Of a stretch of 64,000 nucleotides of DNA, positions 61,620-64,000 are shown in pieces. Source of the DNA: Rotaria sordida (Eukaryota; Rotifera; Eurotatoria; Philodinida; Philodinidae); the NCBI GenBank assembly GCA_905250125.1, contig CAJNOL010000421.1, positions 8,858 to 72,857 on the forward strand. The letters run 5' to 3'. A model generated the notes under the pieces. It did not search any database, was not told the origin of the DNA, and saw nothing but the letters and a program-made list of their open reading frames with translations. Every line of letters starts with the position of its first letter. The stretch's first letter is position 1. A program made the position numbers and the translations under genes.

Positions 61620-62489
61620 ATCAAAATAAAATAATTATAAAGAATATATAGTTGAATTATTGAATGTTTGAATCTTTTTTTTTTCGTTTTATCAATTTGC
61701 TAAAATTTCAAAAATTGTTTCAGATCTATAAATAGTGATATACATTGACATGCCAGTAACAAACAAGAGAATATTTTAATATGCGTTATTCTATTTTTTG
61801 TTTTTGTAATTCTTTATTAGAATTACTTTTTTGAAAAACATAATCGCATAAAATTATATGATATGATTATATGTTGGATGTCGCTGAGTGCTCTTAGTAA
61901 TCCTGATATGAAGTGAAACCAAAAAAAAGAAAAACAAATAAAATAGTGAATGTACAGAACGAGAATTTTTTAATTCACTACGATGAAGCCTAGAACAAGC
62001 AAAGAAAAAAGAAAGGAGAAAATATAATTATGTTTAGCATCACGATATAAAATTTACGGATTTATACTTCATACAAAAGTAATCAATTCTAGATACATTA
62101 TTTCAATAATCAACAAATTAACATCAATATGAACCCACTACATATGCATGATATTATTGAGGTAAGTCAATATCTATCTTTTAAAATCTACAGTTGTTAA
62201 AGAAACAATGAAGAAATAAATTAATGTAAAATTCTAGATAAAAATCAATATATAAGAAATGATTGTGAACATTAGTTTTTGTTAATTACAAAAAACAAAA
62301 ATATTTATAAAATAGAATCGAGATGAAAGAAAGAAAAACAACAATGTAATTTATGAATAATATAGTTATATTCACATTTGAGAAGATAGAGTAAAAATGT
62401 TTTTTTTTATTTCAAATATGCAAATAATAAGAATAATTCGAATTTAAAATTTAAATATTTTTAGTTTTATAATTAGAAATGTTGAGTGA

Positions 62490-63565
62490 ATTGCAACTTT
62501 TTGATACAATTGAGATTTTGACTAGATTTTCTTAATAACTTCTCTTCCCGTTGACCGATCTGGACGATTTTTTTCTGTGTTATTAGTCTCTGACTGTCTC
62601 ACTGCCACAGCAAAATTCAGCTCTCTAGTGTATACTGGCGCGGACCTATGGGTCTTACACTGCGAAAAAATTGTATTTTATAGAGAGATGTGCTAAGAAA
62701 AGGAAATTTTCTAACTAACAAAGAAAAGAAAAAAATAATAGTCAATAGTCCATTTTATACAGCTTGAAACGCTCTATCGAATAATATATTTTTTGTGTTT
62801 CTCTCTCTCTTTTTTCGCACCATTTCGCTCAAAATATTTTTTACAGACACTTCTTCATTTTTGTGTAGAAGGACCTCATTTCTTAGTTTTCTCCCTCTGG
62901 CTGTGACTTGAAGGAACGGGAAGGTATTCAAAAGAAAGGCCATCGAGCGGAAAACAAATTGATAAAAAAAATCTTCTTCCGAACACCTTTTCTTTTCGTT
63001 GAAAAAAGACGATCTTTTTCCAAAAATTCAAGTTTTACTCACTTTGTAGAAGGACTTTTTGCAAATTTCATCGCTAATAACTCTTAAACAACTCATTCGT
63101 TTTTGCTCAAAATTTTACAGTAGGTATAGTTCTTAGAGTTATATAATTGGTTCAAAATTCAGCCGTCTATCTCTTGTCGTTTACGAGAAATTTACATTAT
63201 ATGAAGAAATGTAGAAGGACTTTTTTGAAATTTACTATGTAAATAACTCGTGAACGACTAGTTTGTTTTCGCTCAAATTTTTACTGTAGATATAGTTCTC
63301 AGAGTTGTATGTCCATGTAAAAAATCGGCCTTATATCTCTTATTGTTCTCGAGATATTTACGTTATATGATGAGCTGTAAAAGGAGATTTTTGATTTTTT
63401 ATGGTACATTTACATTGGAGTAAGGCGTATCTCAACTAATATACGGTAAAGTGTTGGGAAACTTCTGCTGTGTAACATAGGCATAGAATATAATAAAATG
63501 CACCGCTGATATATGGTTATGGTCTACTTTCAGTTTTTCGCACCAATTGTACCAAAAAGTTGCTA
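62490..63565. mobile_element. TIR-bounded element with internal tandem repeats
   Basis: TTGCAACTTTTTGATACAAT at 62491 is mirrored by the right end near 63544-63565, which reads TAGCAACTTTTTGGTACAAT in reverse complement: an inverted repeat of about 22 bp, 1.07 kb apart. There is no transposase ORF, so it would be non-autonomous. The target duplication is unclear. Confidence 0.5.
63045..63395. repeat. Tandem repeat, about 166-bp unit
   Basis: Two units start with TGTAGAAGGACTTTTT at 63045 and at 63210, and a third partial copy (TGTAAAAGGAGATTTTTG) begins near 63376. Units share AATAACTC, GCTCAAA.TTTTAC and TATAGTTCT.AGAGTT. An earlier partial match (TGTAGAAGGACC) lies near 62862. Confidence 0.75.
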
Positions 63566-64000
63566 ATTAACGTTCTATGTTATGAAGAAATATTATTTCA
63601 ACCATTTGTGATTTCCACAATTCAAAGACTATATTAGTTCTATAAATAATACATTAATATTGAGGTCAATCTATGTTCGTAAAATCAAATCTAACGTTAT
63701 CATAATGGTTTAGTGTAAAAGCAAAAAATCTAATTAATGATTAGAAATATTTCTACATTACTTTTTTTGGTTATTATGATTATGACTTATTACTAGTAGT
63801 AGTATATTTATTTATAACACAGATTATTTTTCTAAATCATATTAAATAAATTCCTGTAAAAAGGAAAATAAAATCTCTATTGATAGCCTATTGTTAATTG
63901 CCGTTAGTGTGTTTCTTAAAAAACTCGTTCCATATTATTAATATATTTTTTTTGTAATTCTCGTAGATATACTTTATTTTGATTCAGAGATTCAAGTGTA

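Larger units (their letters stand above)
61620..64000. other. Gene-free right end of window
   Basis: No gene is supported. The segment holds a TIR-bounded repeat element (about 62490-63565) with internal tandem repeats. The rest is AT-rich sequence. Confidence 0.45.

Noticed and set aside
1-64000. CRISPR arrays, bacterial operons, riboswitches, rRNA and tRNA genes
   Set aside because: The window is intron-containing eukaryotic DNA; no regularly spaced repeat array and no rRNA or convincing tRNA structure was seen by eye. A tRNAscan/Infernal run would settle the small RNAs.

Overview
The window looks like nuclear DNA of a small metazoan with compact genes, most probably a bdelloid rotifer and perhaps close to Rotaria. 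It is strongly AT-rich. Genes have many short introns (often 50-80 bp) with GT-AG borders. The gene families point the same way: an ADP-ribosyltransferase fused to tetratricopeptide repeats, a second decayed ADP-ribosyltransferase, a divergent nuclear receptor, a PhyH-type dioxygenase, and a bacterial-type D-Ala-D-Ala dipeptidase inside a eukaryotic locus. The organism assignment is inference from gene content. All exon joins were worked out by hand from splice sites and reading phase.

Layout. 667-3100 (+): nuclear receptor with a fold-back repeat in its second intron. 3294-5700: a piggyBac element with TTAA sites at both ends and a broken transposase. 5.7-8.7 kb: gene-free, with tandem and inverted repeats. 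8731-9889 (+): PhyH-family dioxygenase. 10464-11390 (-): Gly-rich EF-hand protein. 11.4-16.4 kb: gene-free, with two MITE-like palindromes. 16406-24863 (+): a 14-exon gene joining about 1,000 residues of coiled coil to a C-terminal NUDT9/TRPM2-like domain that has lost its Nudix box. 24.9-32.5 kb: gene-poor and rich in simple repeats. 32494-34608 (-): Canopy-family ER protein. 34672-35151 (-): C/EBP-gamma-like bZIP. 35849-36274 (+): small single-pass membrane protein. 36636-36911 (-): gene relic. 37033-39171 (-): ADP-ribosyltransferase/TPR protein. 39334-42022 (-): GNAT acetyltransferase ending in a CaaX prenylation signal. 43092-43943 (-): VanX/DdpX-like dipeptidase. 44552-45321: MULE remnant with an 8-bp target duplication. 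45.3-51.9 kb: gene-free except for a palindromic element. 51907-53441 (-): synaptotagmin-like protein. 53.4-58.0 kb: gene-free. 57976-59039 (+): two adjacent four-helix membrane proteins. 59.2-61.6 kb: relics, including a decayed ADP-ribosyltransferase. 62.5-63.6 kb: a probable TIR element with internal tandem repeats.

The genes do not form one pathway. Two themes recur. One is ADP-ribose chemistry: an intact ADP-ribosyltransferase, a decayed one, and a catalytically lost ADP-ribose-pocket domain on a coiled-coil stalk. The other is mobile DNA placed in introns and intergenic space: the long introns of the nuclear receptor, coiled-coil and GNAT genes hold repeat-like or palindromic DNA, while coding exons are spared.
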